From Ecdyonurus torrentis (taxonomy: Eukaryota; Arthropoda; Insecta; Ephemeroptera; Heptageniidae): DNA of 64,000 nucleotides. This document shows, one piece after another, positions 1 to 14,014 of the stretch (position 1 is the first letter of the stretch; the number at the start of each line of letters is the position of its first letter). The stretch spans positions 14,625,050 through 14,689,049 of the forward strand of contig OX439132.1 in assembly GCA_949318235.1 (NCBI GenBank). The letters are read 5' to 3'. Made by a program: the position numbers and the translations under genes. The notes under the pieces are model-generated. The model did not search any database. It was not told the origin of the DNA and worked only from the letters and a program-made list of their open reading frames with translations.

Positions 1-153
1 TTTTCAACAAACTGAAAAAAGAATGTTATCTTTATTTTTTAACATGGAAAAAAAAAGAAAGAATTTTATTATAACAAAAGGCAAGAAATCATACTATTGA
101 AATGGAAAAATCTTGTGATATTGAATAATAGAATAAGAGAAATGTGAGCGAAG

Positions 154-184
<31 letters not shown>

Positions 185-2969
185 GAGGGAGAGAGAAAGA
201 GATGGAAAAGTTTGTAGAAGTTACAAAAAGCAATGAAAAATAGATGGAGCATAAAAGCTGTGTGGGATTGTATAAAGACGACAAACATTTTCTTTAACTG
301 CAGAGAGTGAGTATATTCGTTATATTCATTCAAGTGAAGTCGTCAACTTGTCCAAGAAAAAGTGTCACCCACCAACACCAATGAACCACGTATACATACC
401 CTCCTCCTGTATATTATACTATTGCGCTATCGCTTCTTCACGCCTCGCGGCTTTGAACAATACCAGTCACCTACACTTGCGCTTATCTCTTTATTTTATA
501 TATATATTATAATATACAATAGCTTAAATTATTACGTCTATTATAATAGTTACGTAAAAAATTGACTTTAGGAGTTTCCCAAGTGTAAGCTTACGATATA
601 AACAGACGAGACATGCAGACTGCCTGGTCCTTCACACATTTTATATGTATATAATAATAATAATAATATCGTTCTTCTTTTGTTAAACATTGCACACCAC
701 ATAGAGTTTAACACACACAAGCGAAACATACAAAGAATTAAATATAGTTATTTTAAAGTAGACCGTTTAAATGAGAACTTTTATTATTGATAGCTACTAG
801 CTGCGGAATTAATTAAATAAGTTTGCTATAACAATGCATAAAAATAGTCAAATTAAATAACATTATCTACTTTAATTAAAAAATATAGTATAATTTTTGG
901 AAATGCCAAGTTTTAGACCTAACTACATGTATATAATAAAATACTATACTCGTATTAAAATTTAGACGATGAACGAATTAAAAACAAGGCAAGTTATACG
1001 AGTATATAATTTTACTATTTTACGTAAAGTCTTATGATTTTCAATATAAAATGCTTATTATTTAGAATTATTTCGTATAATCAACTAGTCATTTCCACTT
1101 GAGCAATAAATAATGAATTAGTATAATATATAGATTTGTAATTTACCGGCAGCAAGGTTTAAAGTCAAATTGAGTATTTTGAATTATTTAATCAACATAA
1201 GAAACCATATATATTATATAGTTTAACAAATGGATTTAAGGGTAAAAAAAATAATGACGAATAAAGAGCAGCAACGTATCTCTATAAAAGTCTACAAAAT
1301 ATGATATTATGATACATGCATAATTGCATATAATGATTACTCTGTCTTTAAAATAGGATCATGTTTAAAATAAAATACCACACACACACACCAGAAAATA
1401 TATATACAAATTGTGAAAGAGTTCTCGATTTGAGTAGGATTAGGATTGATTCCAATCCAATGTACACAATACGTAAATGAATGACGTCTCAAACTATGCT
1501 CGTAAAAATGTTTTTATTAAAAAAAAAAAAAAAAAAAACGAGAGCAAACGTCTTACGCTTTCGCAAATTAGGAATTTTAACAACTTTTTTTTTAAATATA
1601 CTTTTCTTGTTTTTAAATCTGGCAAAGAAAGTTTTTAAAGATTCTATTAATAATTTTTATTCTCATTCTTTCTGATTAACTTACAACATTTGATATTTTT
1701 AGAGTTTACAACATTGAACATAAAGCTATAAGTAAATTTTACACATTTTATAAATATTTTACTTATTTTATATATACGATGTGTGAAAACAAATGCATTT
1801 AAAAATATATACTTTATGTATTATGCAGTTGTTTTTAAATGCTATATATAGATATTTTTTTACAAAATCTGCAGTTGCGTTTATTATTTTTTTTTTATGT
1901 ATTATTTTAGCACCTTAATGACACAGGGTCTTAAGATTAAGCAAAAAGTATAATTAGAATAAAAATTATTGTGACAATTTGCACAATTTCAAAATTTTCA
2001 GCAATTTACGCTTATTTTGAAATGATATTTATGAGAGAAAAATACAAACCACACATCAAAAATATTAAAATAAGTTATCACGATCATATATGTACACCAA
2101 TGTGCGCTGATATAGTCTATTTAATTTTATAGCGATGGAAGTATACGCTTAAACAGAAAACATATTAAATTTTTCAGTGCTATATGGACATTTGGGACAA
2201 TTTTAATTCAAGTCTCCCATGTCCGATATGAGACCAGGACTATATATATATATATATATATATAAAATCTGTATTTTCAGATTTTCATCAAATATCGATT
2301 ACATATATGTAATGAATAAAAGATTTTGATATTTCCCAGGTGGGGTTTATTATGCAAAGTATATAACTATGAGAAACATTAAAACTTGCATTTTACCTTT
2401 ATAACTTATGCAACATTATATAAAATAAGAAAAGGGGGTATATAAGAAAATGATATTGAATTTATACGAGATTTTTATGACAATATTTCTACTAGTCATG
2501 CAACAAAAGTATAACATTTTTTTTTTTTTATTAGATAATATACTTTGCAGCAGGGAGGCAACAACAAGATCATCTCATATTATTATATATAAAGACCACA
2601 GCTGCTATTTATCCAATGTACAGCAGTATAGTATATATGTTACATTCGTAACTTTTTCTTCTTCTTATTTTATTATAATACTTACTTGTAACAGTATAAA
2701 AGAGACTTGTGACGAAAGTTCTTTATATATATATGTACAGAACTATATAAACATTGTATTATTTACTACAATATGCATAAGAATTGTATTATTATTTGCT
2801 CACGTTTCACAATTTCGTCCCATGATACTTTTTTTTTTTCTGCATGCGTTTTTATATGTATATTTATATACTGTATATAAATACCAAAAGTTTTTGTATA
2901 AGATACTTTAAATTTTATATTATATACAAGATTATTCTTCTAGCTTAAGTCTTATTTCTCCACTTTTTT

Positions 2970-3012
<43 letters not shown>

Positions 3013-5720
3013 TAAAGAAGATTTACATAAAGCATCAGCAGTGCTATTTTTTTATTTTGTGTTTGTATAATAAAATAAAAAGTTTTGTGTTTTAATTTTA
3101 AAATGAAAAAAAAAATTGTGTTACATTCTTATAAGGGTTTTGTTTTTGTTGTTGTTATTATTATTATTTTTATTCATTATACAACACAACTTAAAGCTCA
3201 GGTGCTTGTACTTTTCATCTATTTACAAACATATTTTGTAATAATAATTATTATATCTTATATACCCCTTTCTTCCCGTCTATACTATAGTTACGTAATA
3301 ATTATAATATTATCTTAATAATTATTCCATAGGGAACTATTTAGAAGCTATTATGTTTACTTGTGGGTAAATTACGTATTTGTTTAGTTTAGGGTCGTGA
3401 GAGCATCATATGCGTGCGTTTAGGGGATAGTGGTGGAAAATTTACGGTGATTATTTGGTCTCTCTCTCTCTCTCTCTTTCTCTTTCTATGATGTAATGAA
3501 GGGGAGCTAAAAAATGAAAAGAAGAAGAAAGGGTCTTATGCTGATTACACTACAGAAAACCAAATGAAGCAGTATAACGTTATTCACCAAACTTCTTTTT
3601 TAGTTATATAAAGCAGAATTATAAAGTAATCTCATTTTCATACAAAAGTTAAAAAAATTAGACAAAGAGAGAAAAAGAGATGAATTTGTGAATATTATAA
3701 TCAACAAAAGAAATTTACAAAAATAAAATTATTATATATTTTAAAGGTACTATATAAAACCATCTAAAATAAAATTTACATTTTATTTATATACAGAAGT
3801 ACTTCTTAAACTTTTATAAAATATAAAATATATTTATATTTAATAAAGAAAATGGAAATTTTAATATTATTGTTAACATATAATTTAAATATCTAGTTGT
3901 ATTTATTTTTTTATGAGTTGAATAATTTTAAAACTGTTAAAATATTATTTAAAATGTATTAAAACATCTGTGTTATACAAGTTTAAGTAAGAGTAATATT
4001 TTATTCATTACAGATTATTTAAATTATTTAAACATAAAAGTTTTAACAATCAATTTTTTTTAAAAAAAGTTCCCGATAAAGAACACTTTATATTTAATAT
4101 ATTAGAAGAGATCTTAAAATAATATTATAATACATTTTTGAATTTCAAAGAGATATTTTTATTTACATTTACTAACCTTGGGGATATATGAAAGATATAG
4201 AACTTTGTATATCACATGAGAGAAAAAAGCGAAAGGAAAAACGAAAGAGAGTTGTTTTTTTTAGTATATAGAGAACGTTGCAATTTGAGAGGTAAACTAT
4301 GGCCATTATACGCTGGTTTTGCGTGGGAGAGCCTGAACAGACCCTTGCACCTGCCACATCAAAATTTAAGACGATCTAGCAACCTCACAACTGCCCCTTT
4401 GCTAGATAGTAATGAGTGTGCCACCCACCCACCATTAGAGTAAGAAAAAAGAAACGCTTCTTTCTTGTTCGCGGATTACTTTACATCTACAAGCTTTTGT
4501 TTTCTAAAAGTATCTCATGTTTTTTTTAGGGTTGTAAACGTATATAACAAAATGCACGTAATCGGTCACTTATTTTATATCCTTTTTTTCTACTATATAT
4601 TATAATTTGATAAAAACACACAATGATGAAGAAATACTTGCATTGTAAAAATCTTAGATACAAAAATGTATGTTTTTGATAGTTTTAATGAAGGAAAAGG
4701 ATATAAAATTGTTTGAAAAAGGGGAACATTAACTTTTTTCCATCAATTAAATTTTGGAAAACAATATATGTTTATAGTGGGTTCATTTATAACATAGAGC
4801 TTCGCATATACTTGTTTTCTTTTTCTTTTACGTAATAATTCTACAAAACTAATTCTATACGTGCATAATGTATATAACAGACTTTTATATTTAGACAGAT
4901 ATTTGTTATAAAAGTCACATAAGCTCACACGAACGGTAGCAGAGAGGAAAAACTTTTAAAAGCTATATTAATCAACTTAAAATTCTGTCTGCATAAAGTG
5001 CATTCATTATTAAAAGAAAAAAAAGTTTACGAATAAAGTAAAGAAGTATGTAAATTTAAATATGTAAACGCGTATAACTATTTACTCATGTGATTAAATT
5101 GTATATAAGGAGGGTGAAAATGTATTACTTACCATGTTAAATCAACATTAATATACAATTGAAAAAATTATTGATGTGTATGCATTTGGGCTGCTATCAA
5201 GTATCCATTAATGGGGATTATGGCACCCCCATCTATACACATAATAGAGGGGGTGGGGGCATTACGAATGTAAACAGTGAGTCATAACTGCTGATCCTTC
5301 GCTTGACAACCTTTCAATTATTGCATTATTGTTAAATATATAATAACAAGGTTAAAAATTCAATCTAGTGATCTTATTGTGAAATTACTCTCATTGTAAT
5401 TTTATTTCACGCAAAATTAATTGATATTACGTTAGTTTAAATCATAAATAAAAGCTAAAAAGTTCACTGGTGTAAATATTTTTGAAACACGATCATGTTC
5501 ATTTATATATAATAAAATACAGACGTGTAAAATTCAAATTATAAAATATGAAATACAGTAATTAAAAAACAGCCTCCCCATGTGTTGCAAAACAAAGACA
5601 CATAAAGTGAGAATATTATACACCACTACTTTTTAGACTATTATATGTACAAGAGAAAAACATCATATAAAATGTTATATAATATTATATAATTAAATTT
5701 CATATTTTGTTATGTTCCAG
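1..5720. other. upstream or intronic AT-rich region, no exon found
   Basis: There is no convincing coding exon on either strand. The open frames here are low-complexity (a 153-codon frame at 2450-2911 is almost all Ile/Tyr/Phe/Leu from AT-rich sequence). If the ligand's first coding exon lies upstream of the window, this stretch is intron 1. It holds poly(A) near 153-183, an (AG)n at 2972-3010, and GC-richer blocks at about 360-500, 4280-4445 and 5185-5310. Confidence 0.6.
2972..3010. repeat. (AG)n microsatellite
   Basis: Perfect AG dinucleotide run of about 39 bp. Confidence 0.95.
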
Positions 5721-6478
5721 GAAACATTGTTGGCAATGATCTTCTTGTGTTCAACTTAAGTTCTGTACGACCACGTGAAGTTGTACTAGAGGCTCAGTTA
5801 CATTTACATCGAAAACGACTACCTCGAAATACACAAAGACCACGTCAGCATTTACCTCCACCATATCGTATTCGATTATTACATGCTGCTAATCCTAATC
5901 GTCCTGCACGTCCTCTATCTTCACTACTGGTATCACCAAGTGCAAGAGGTTGGCACGTACATACAATAACAGATGCAGTTCGTGCATGTAGACGTGCATC
6001 ATCATCTACATGTTTTCTTGAAGTAAAATTTGAAGAACCCAAAACACGTGGTAATAAAGAATTAAAAATAATATCAACAAATCAATTTTTACATGAAAAT
6101 GGTGCATTTTTATTATTATATTCTGAAGATGAATATAAACCTATTATTGAACCAGGTATGGAGAGAAGTAATAGTTTGACAAGTTTACTATCTAGAGCAA
6201 AACGTTCTATACATGATAATGAATTACCTAGTGTAACGGAAGCAAGTACCCTGGCGCCAAGTATGACGCCAAGGCGAAGACCAAGTACTCGACCACAGGA
6301 AGAACCAAATACGATTCCTTACCCTCATTCAAGTCGTTGGCGTGAGGGTGGAGGTGGTGCGGGTGGTAGGCGCCGTGGAGGTGGAGGAGGAGGAGGAGGT
6401 GGTGGTGGTGGTAGAAAGAACAGAAGACGAGGACACAGAAAAACCGACAGGAAATTACCTGATCCATCCTCTCTACAG
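5721..6478 (+). CDS. BMP3/GDF10-like TGF-beta ligand, prodomain exon (internal exon, 5' part of gene missing)
   Basis: This internal exon supplies 252 codons plus two bases of a split codon, so the preceding intron is phase 1. The acceptor is TATGTTCCAG at its left and the donor is CAG|GTAAGA at its right. The frame is open throughout, starting NIVGNDLLVFNLSS. Prodomain traits of secreted TGF-beta ligands are visible: the FNLSS strand with a possible N-glycosylation site, then REVVLEAQLHLH, then GWHVHTITDAVRA (the usual 'GW..fDiT.aV' motif), then GAFLLLYSEDE. A dibasic RAKR (6194-6205) follows. A linker comes next with 12 consecutive glycines (6377-6412) and the basic stretch RKNRRRGHRK (6413-6442). 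The prodomain normally folds the ligand in the ER and is cut off by furin-type proteases. No methionine start or signal peptide is in this exon; both must come from an upstream exon that I could not find in 1-5720. The Gly run is GGA codons followed by GGT codons, which suggests replication slippage. Confidence 0.9.
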
Positions 6479-6966
6479 GTAAGAAAGTGCATTGGAATGT
6501 CATTAAGATGATAAATAATAATGAACTACCAATGTCTAGACTTTATATGGTTATATCTTTTAAAGTAAATATTTGTTTTGCCTTTTCTTTAAAGATATAT
6601 TTCAAATGTGATTTATTTGCAGAGATTCTTTTTAAAGGTATCTGTATACTCAAATTTTGAATTTTAATTAAAAATGCTAATTTTAAATTCAGTAACATAT
6701 ATAAATATTTTAACACATGTAAAAAGAGAGAAAGAAATTATGTTAATCCTTAAAATCATATAAAATAAAAATTGTATCAAGATTTTAAAAGTTGAAAATT
6801 TATGATATTGTTTAAAATAAACAAGTTTCTTTGGATATTTCTACGAAATTTTATATTTAAATTCTTAACAGAACATAAAAATTTTTATTCACCAATGTTC
6901 ATACAACTTTCATCACACGAAGACTATCAAATTTTTAAACTTAATCTTTTTTTTTATTATCATTAC

Positions 6967-6999
<33 letters not shown>

Positions 7000-9241
7000 A
7001 TAAATTTTCTACAAAAATAATTTCAGTGTTATATACGTCAGATTATAAAAAGAAAATTTTTATTATTTAAATTATTTATGATATAATAATTTCAAAGGCA
7101 CCTGTTATAACAAAAAAAAAAATTACTAAAAGACACGGAGAGAGACCACACACAAAATTATAATATAAAGTTTATGCATTCTAACATTTTGAATATTTTA
7201 TCTATTCGCTCTAGTTAAATTTTGCATTACAAAGATAGTATAAGTGTAACGTAGTAGGTCGGTATGAAAAGTGAAGTAATATATACCTGGGGCAAGCCAT
7301 ATAGCTATATAGGCAAAGCAAGCAGGCACCAACGGAAGTATAAATGTTGGTAGTTCCCTGGAGATGTATATTATGCTATATATATATGTGGTTTTAAAGT
7401 GTGTAGATCGAGAGAGAGAGAGAGAGAGAGAGAGAGGCGTTTTCTCACTATAACTTTTTCACAGACTAATGTACTTTTGGTGTCATTCTAAGCATCAGCC
7501 AAGATACACACATGCCTCTTTTCTTCTTTTTTTTTTACCTCAATTTTCTGCAGTCTTTTTCTTGTCTTTTTTTTTTTTAATTCTAGGATTATATATTTTT
7601 TTATAAGATCACTTCATATTGAAAAGAAGTTAAGAAAAAAAAAAACTGACCATTATATTCAATGATGGGATCTATACCAAGAAGACGACAATAGCAAGTT
7701 TTATGGTTTTTCATCCTTAAAGATAGGCAACTTGTTGTGCAGATGTGTAGATAAAGTAGCTCTAGTGCTAGGATATATAGTATACAACGAAATGGTGATG
7801 TTTTCGTATAGCTTTATATATATCAATAATATTATGACAAACTTAAATATATACATAAGTCTAAGGTTGGATACAACTATAGAGGCTACTACGTTTTAAG
7901 AAGTGTATGTATAAATAAGCAAGATTAATTATAATTGACTTATTTATTTGTTTTCAGTAAAAAAGAAAAAGACGAAAAACACATTTTGCATCTTGTTTCT
8001 TTCAAAGAATCAAAGATATAAAAGGTTAAGATAAACCTAATTTAATGAAATAATGAATATATAAATATACCAATCTGATTAAAAACAAAAATCCAACAAC
8101 CTTTTACATGACATCTAATTAAATCCAATATGAACATAACCATCTCATATATATATAGTAAAAATAAAAATAAAAAAAAAAAAATAAAAAAAAAGATACG
8201 AAATCTTAAAAGTTTACTACTTTAATGTAATATATATAGCAACTTAATTTTAAAATACATATTAAGAAGTCTGAACTCAAAATATACCAATTAGTATGAA
8301 TAAAACATAAAATTTTATTATTATGACAAATCAATAAATATTAAAAAAGAATAATATAATATAAAAGATGACTTAAAAATAATTGTACTATAAAAATTGA
8401 TGTGATTTTTTTCCCTCTTAATATAAAATAAAGTCTTGCAATTAAAATTCCGATAATATAAAATAAGTTTCTGTGTGGCTTCAGAACATCAAATATATAT
8501 ATAAGAGTTTGTATGCGTAGCATGAGTATGACAAAAGTCGATCGTTTCAAACTAACAAGTAGTACAGAGAGAGAGAGAGAGAGAAGAGTGTGGGAACTGT
8601 GCTCATTTCATCTCTCATTTCTTTACTTGATGTCCCCAAACAACTTACACTTCAAGTCAAAACAGATTACAATCAAATACATGAACTGAATATTGATTAT
8701 TACTTATAAGAAATATCGAATTTATAATATAATGACATATTATAAGAATAATTATTTTAAATTATATATGAGACTCATTTTTCAAACCTTTACCCACGAT
8801 TTTTTTTTCTTAATATATATTTGTAGATGATAATATATAAAAATGTTACAGTCTGTTAAACATAAAACTATATCAATATTATAGTGTTCCCTATGCAATA
8901 TTTTGATCTATAAAATAAATAAATGTAAAATACCTTGAATATATTAGCTTTAGTTATTGAATTCCTATAACAATAACATTATATATTTGCGATTTTAACT
9001 TTCAATATTTTTTGCAATTATATAAATAATAAGGTGTTAAATTTCTCATCAAATAATTTCCCTGCAAATACGATAAAATATATATAATGAGAACCTTTTC
9101 TTGAGAGCACAAATTGAAGAGTCATGCACTTTAACGACAGTTATTGAAAATAATAATCACCCTCTCTCTCTCTCTTTGGTCTGAAGAGAGCGATGTGTCA
9201 TTAGTATTTCTCACGTTTTGCCTCTCTTTATGTCCCAATAG
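6479..9241 (+). other. intron between prodomain and mature-domain exons
   Basis: A GT...AG intron of 2,763 bases, phase 0. It is AT-rich with poly(A) at 6967-6997, a short (AG)n at 7410-7435 and a GC-richer block at about 7240-7360. No further exon was recognised. Confidence 0.85.
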
Positions 9242-9412
9242 AACTCAGGACGCGATGCCAACCCTGCGGATACTGACGCTACCCCTGGTGAATGCCACGT
9301 CAACAAATTGAGCGTCAACTTTGAAGATTTTGGCTGGGAAGCTTGGATTATTGCACCTAAAACTATTGACGTAAACTACTGCTCTGGACGTTGTGATCTG
9401 CCCATGAAAAAT
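9242..9412 (+). CDS. BMP3/GDF10-like TGF-beta ligand, first half of mature cystine-knot domain
   Basis: This exon is exactly 57 codons, phase 0 at both ends, with acceptor GTCCCAATAG and donor AAT|GTAAGT. It joins in frame to the prodomain exon. A short acidic, Pro-containing segment leads to the first knot cysteine (residue 18 of the exon). The strongly conserved VNFEDFGWEAWIIAPK block follows, then NYCSGRC with cysteines 2 and 3 (residues 47 and 51). The C1-C2 gap of 28 residues and the C-x3-C pair are the standard BMP spacing. WIIAPK plus YCSG resembles BMP3 and GDF10 more than BMP2/4 (YYCEGEC). The exon stops between cysteines 3 and 4, so an intron splits the ligand domain. The mature protein would be a secreted dimer that binds serine/threonine-kinase receptors. 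BMP3-class ligands in vertebrates tend to antagonise BMP signalling; whether this one does is inference. Confidence 0.93.
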
Positions 9413-10405
9413 GTAAGTATTTTATAAAAGTTACTGAGGAGGGGTTTATATAGTTTAAATTATATCAATCAGCGATATAGTTCTGCTGTTGATGTAATTA
9501 TAATTAAATACTATAAATATAAGCTGTAAAATATCAGATAAATACATTTTAACGGGTTAATAAAACAGCTTTTTAACTTTAATCAAAGATAAAACGTCTA
9601 TTTTCAACAGCAATAAAATCGTATTTTCTTTGAGAATAAAAGAAGGAAGGAAATATCTCATTTCCTTTTTGGTCAAAATTGGCAGCATTGCAAGAAATGG
9701 AATAAAAAAAAATTGTCTACTGATAAAAATGTTAAAAGAAAATTATTTCCAACTCACTGACCTAGATCAATAATTTAGAAATTGAGCACGAAAAGAAGAA
9801 GAAGAAAAAAAAATCAAATAAAGATAGGAAAGTAATAATTAAATCTATATCATATGTTCAAATACGTAGTCATAAAAGAAAAATCGACAAATGAGATATG
9901 GAAAAAAAAAAAAAAAAAAAAAAAAAAGGAAGAAAAATGCGTTGAGAATTTTGTATGTGTGCATATATGACTATAAGGGCAGGCAGGTGGTAATGTAGTG
10001 TGGCATCATATGTGTAGGTAGGGGTTGTTTCAACATACAAGATAGATCGCTATAGATAAGAACGTCACCTCATTCATCATACATATATTTGCCCACCCAC
10101 CTTTACCCTCTCCATCCACCCACACTCATGTTTGCCCATACTTGACCTTTCTTTATATTCACTAAAAACACTCAGTAAACATTTCAAATAAATGAAGCGG
10201 TAAACTTCTCTAGAAGAGAGAATTTTTTTTTTTATCGAGAATTCTCTTAAAAATCATAAAAAGAAAAAGAGAATGTATAGATATTACATCAAAATTTTGC
10301 TAGTCTATTAAACTTGAAAAAAACATCGGTACTTCATAAGAAAACTATTTTTACTTTCTTTAAAAAGAAAAAAAAATGACAATAGAGATATTTAAGCACA
10401 TGTCA

Positions 10406-10436
<31 letters not shown>

Positions 10437-10762
10437 GGAAGTAAAGTAAATTTCCAAGAGGAGACCAAAAGGTAACAACAAATAAAGGGAGGTAACAAGA
10501 GTTCAAGTATGTCTTAAAAAAAAAAAAAAAAAAAGCTTCGTTTTCTTTTGAAACATTTTCCGTGAAGCCATAACTATTATTATGGTTTAAGTTTCACAGT
10601 TCATTATGTCTCTTCAAGTACTTTTTACCTTAGTTATATACGCATAGGTGCGCATGTTCAAATTTTTAACACCCTCTCAGACTTGCTTTTAAATGTTATT
10701 GTTAATTCACAAAAAAGAAGTCATAAACTTACATTGCCTCATTGTTCGTTTTATTAACTTCA

Positions 10763-10797
<35 letters not shown>

Positions 10798-11028
10798 CAT
10801 ATTTAAAATAGTAGATATTTCAAGAAGGTTTAGGAATTTTAAATATTTTAAATACGTAATATAGCAAGTATTTTTCCACATTCTTGATTTAAGGGACTCA
10901 AAGGCTATCCTAATAAAATATCGATGGTATGAAACTATCAGGTAGTTTTTAATGCAATTTTTTTTTCTCGGCACAGTTTTCAAATAGCTTTAAAAATGAA
11001 TAAATTTTAGAATTCAACCATAAAATAC

Positions 11029-11103
11029 CTCTGCACTTAATAAGTAAAATGCAAAATACTTGAAAATGTTTCCAAAAGCTTCACAGACTTTAATAAATTT
11101 ACA
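11029..11103 (+). repeat. 75-bp repeat, first copy
   Basis: CTCTGCACTTAATAAGTAAA, then TTGAAAATGTTTCCAAAAGC, then TCACAGACTTTAATAAATTT. The second copy is at 12614-12689 in the same intron and orientation, with only a few differences. Confidence 0.85.
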
Positions 11104-12613
11104 TTTTATAACAGAGTTAAATAATATACAGTCCAGAGAGAGAGAGAGAGAGAGAGTAAAACTTGGCAACGTGCTATATTACATAAGGGTCATTTTATCC
11201 CCCCTTTTTATATATAAAAAAAAAACTACGCAAAATATTTTATAGAAAAAATATCACACCCTCTCCATACCTATATAGTTTATATATATATATATATACG
11301 ACACTTTTTATTTTTTTCCCCTTTATTATAAATACAGTACGAATAAAAAATTTGTCATGCCACAAACTGGTGTGCATTCATTAAATAATAAAAAAATATA
11401 TACGGTAAACCTATAAGTATTGAAAAAAAAACTTGAATATTTGAAGAAGAAAAAATATATATAATTTGTGATAAATTAAATATAAAAATGAATGTGACAT
11501 GATTGTATAAAATATTTTTATTCTTTTCCATTAAAGCACGTGCGATTTCATTGGGGAATTTCAAGTAAAAAAAAAAAGTATAAAATCTTTGGAAAAAAAT
11601 AACTTAACGAAATATAAAATTTATCTTCATGATACTTCGATTTTTTTTTTTTTTTTTTTTTTTTCAAATTGACAGGAAACCACTCCTTGTAATATGTCAG
11701 GAACGGCGTCTTATGCAACGACTTGAAAGAATGTCACTTTATATCAAAGTATTTTTTTTTATTTTTATATATTCCAGTGTCCAGTTCCCTGATGATCAGT
11801 TTTTCAATAGGCAATGACAAGTTGACTTGTCAGCATAAAAAAAAAAAAAAATCATATTGCAATCTCTTGCAAACCTGCATAATATATCCCTCCTCAAAAT
11901 TATTTCTTCAGGCGGAAAAATAAAAATTGATATCTATAAATCTGCTTTTCAAACAAAATTTTGCTAAAAAACATTTTTAGCGCAATAAAAAAAAAATAAA
12001 AAAAAAGTTGCATTCGTATTTTGAAGCAGAAAACGACTATATTATGAGGGGTAAATAAAATACTTAAGACGGATTATCAAATGGAGTCATCTTAAGTGGC
12101 CTCTCTCTCTCTCTCTTATCCTCTCTTTCTAAATGTAATATTGAAGACTATTAACTGACACACAAAAACCTTGAAAATTGTATCTTATTTCTTTGCTCTT
12201 TTTTTTCTCTCTCTCTCTCTCTCTTTCTTTCTCTAAATCTCAATACGTAACATTTAATAATGGATTTGAAGAAAAGCTTGATATTGAATTACAATTTAAC
12301 AGACTTTATATGTGCATTATTATACAGGGGACTTTTCCTTTGTCAATTTAGCCCCAGGTATTATACCTCGAAATATTCTGCTACCGCACACTATATTTTA
12401 ATATACTGACGAAGCTTTTGTTATAGTATATTATATTAAAAGAAACGATGTAATTGACATTATAAGATATGTTCAAATTATTCATATCGTTAACTTGATA
12501 ATAAAGTTGTATTATATCTAGAAGAGCCGACTTAAAATCTACAAAATATCTATCTTTAAATACAATTCGTAATTCTTATTATATTGTTCTTTTAGTTTTT
12601 ACCCTCCCAAAAA

Positions 12614-12689
12614 GCTCTGCACTTAATAAGTAAAATACAATATATTTGAAAATGTTTCCAAAAGCCTCACAGACTTTAATAAATTTACA
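12614..12689 (+). repeat. 75-bp repeat, second copy
   Basis: It matches 11029-11103 almost base for base (GCTCTGCACTTAATAAGTAA ... CTCACAGACTTTAATAAATT). Confidence 0.85.
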
Positions 12690-13014
12690 CCCTGATACTA
12701 CTACTTATGCACAAACCAACATACAACACAACCATCCTATATCAGTATATATTACAGTATATTATGTATGTGTATATGAATAATGTGTATGTATGTGTGT
12801 GTCAGTATATATGTAGTACAATGTCAACTTGGTATAATATACAAGTGAAATAAAAATTGTGCTTAAAAAAATTCAAATTACAAAAATTTCACAAAAATTT
12901 ATATAAATTTCATTAGCAATTAAGTAAATGAATGATATATATTTAATGGTTTTCAGTATATACTAATTAAGAAAATATTATTAAAATGTACAGACAGACT
13001 AAATTTGTATAACA

Positions 13015-13015
13015 T

Positions 13016-13111
<96 letters not shown>
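13015..13111. repeat. (AT)n microsatellite
   Basis: Uninterrupted AT run of about 95 bp in the last ligand intron. Confidence 0.97.
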
Positions 13112-13112
<1 letters not shown>

Positions 13113-13451
13113 AAACAGTAATTAATTAACATCATGAAACTAAAATCATATATATACAGTTACTACATTCTATTACGTATTTACTGTAAAACAGACTAAA
13201 ACAAATATTTATAGATACTACTGTACTGAATATGTCCTAATTTTTGTATTGTTTTTAATTACAAATTCAACAACTTTATTGTTATAATACACACACGAGT
13301 CTCTCTAATGTTTGCAATACTATATTATCTTATAGTGGAAGAAAAAAAAAAAAAAAAAGATGCGTTTGCATGCGTGGGAAAGTTAAAAAAGAGTTTTGTA
13401 TGTTTACATTTTGTAAAGCTTGTAAATCACGATAGAACACCTGAGAAAAGC

Positions 13452-13575
<124 letters not shown>

Positions 13576-13904
13576 TAAAAAAAGATCTAACAAGTTATAA
13601 AGAAGTATATAAGTTTGTTCACAGTGATTGAGTATGTTTATATACACAATCTTTCTCTTTAACTTTTTTTTTCTTTTCTTTTTTTTTTCTACTTCTATTG
13701 ATGATAAAATTAGATTTCCTAGAGCTACCACCGTTTAGTCTACACTTCAAATATAGGTGATTTTGTATGCTTTTTAAATAAGATACATTGCAAAAACTGT
13801 GTTTTTAATGATAATAATAATTTTTTAAATAAGATTTATTAGGTGTCAACTTTTCCTTTTTTTCTATGTAAAGGGGTAAATATTAAATATTTAGTTATTG
13901 TGCT

Positions 13905-13910
<6 letters not shown>

Positions 13911-13945
<35 letters not shown>
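13911..13945. repeat. (AG)n microsatellite
   Basis: Perfect AG run of about 35 bp. Confidence 0.95.
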
Positions 13946-13948
<3 letters not shown>

Positions 13949-13983
13949 TGTGAAACATCACAGAAAAAAATTACGTCTTTAGT

Positions 13984-14014
<31 letters not shown>

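Noticed and set aside
2450..2911. 153-codon open frame on the + strand
   Set aside because: The residues are almost all Ile, Tyr, Phe, Leu and Ser from AT-rich DNA, with no domain. Long frames arise here because runs of T and TA avoid stops by chance.
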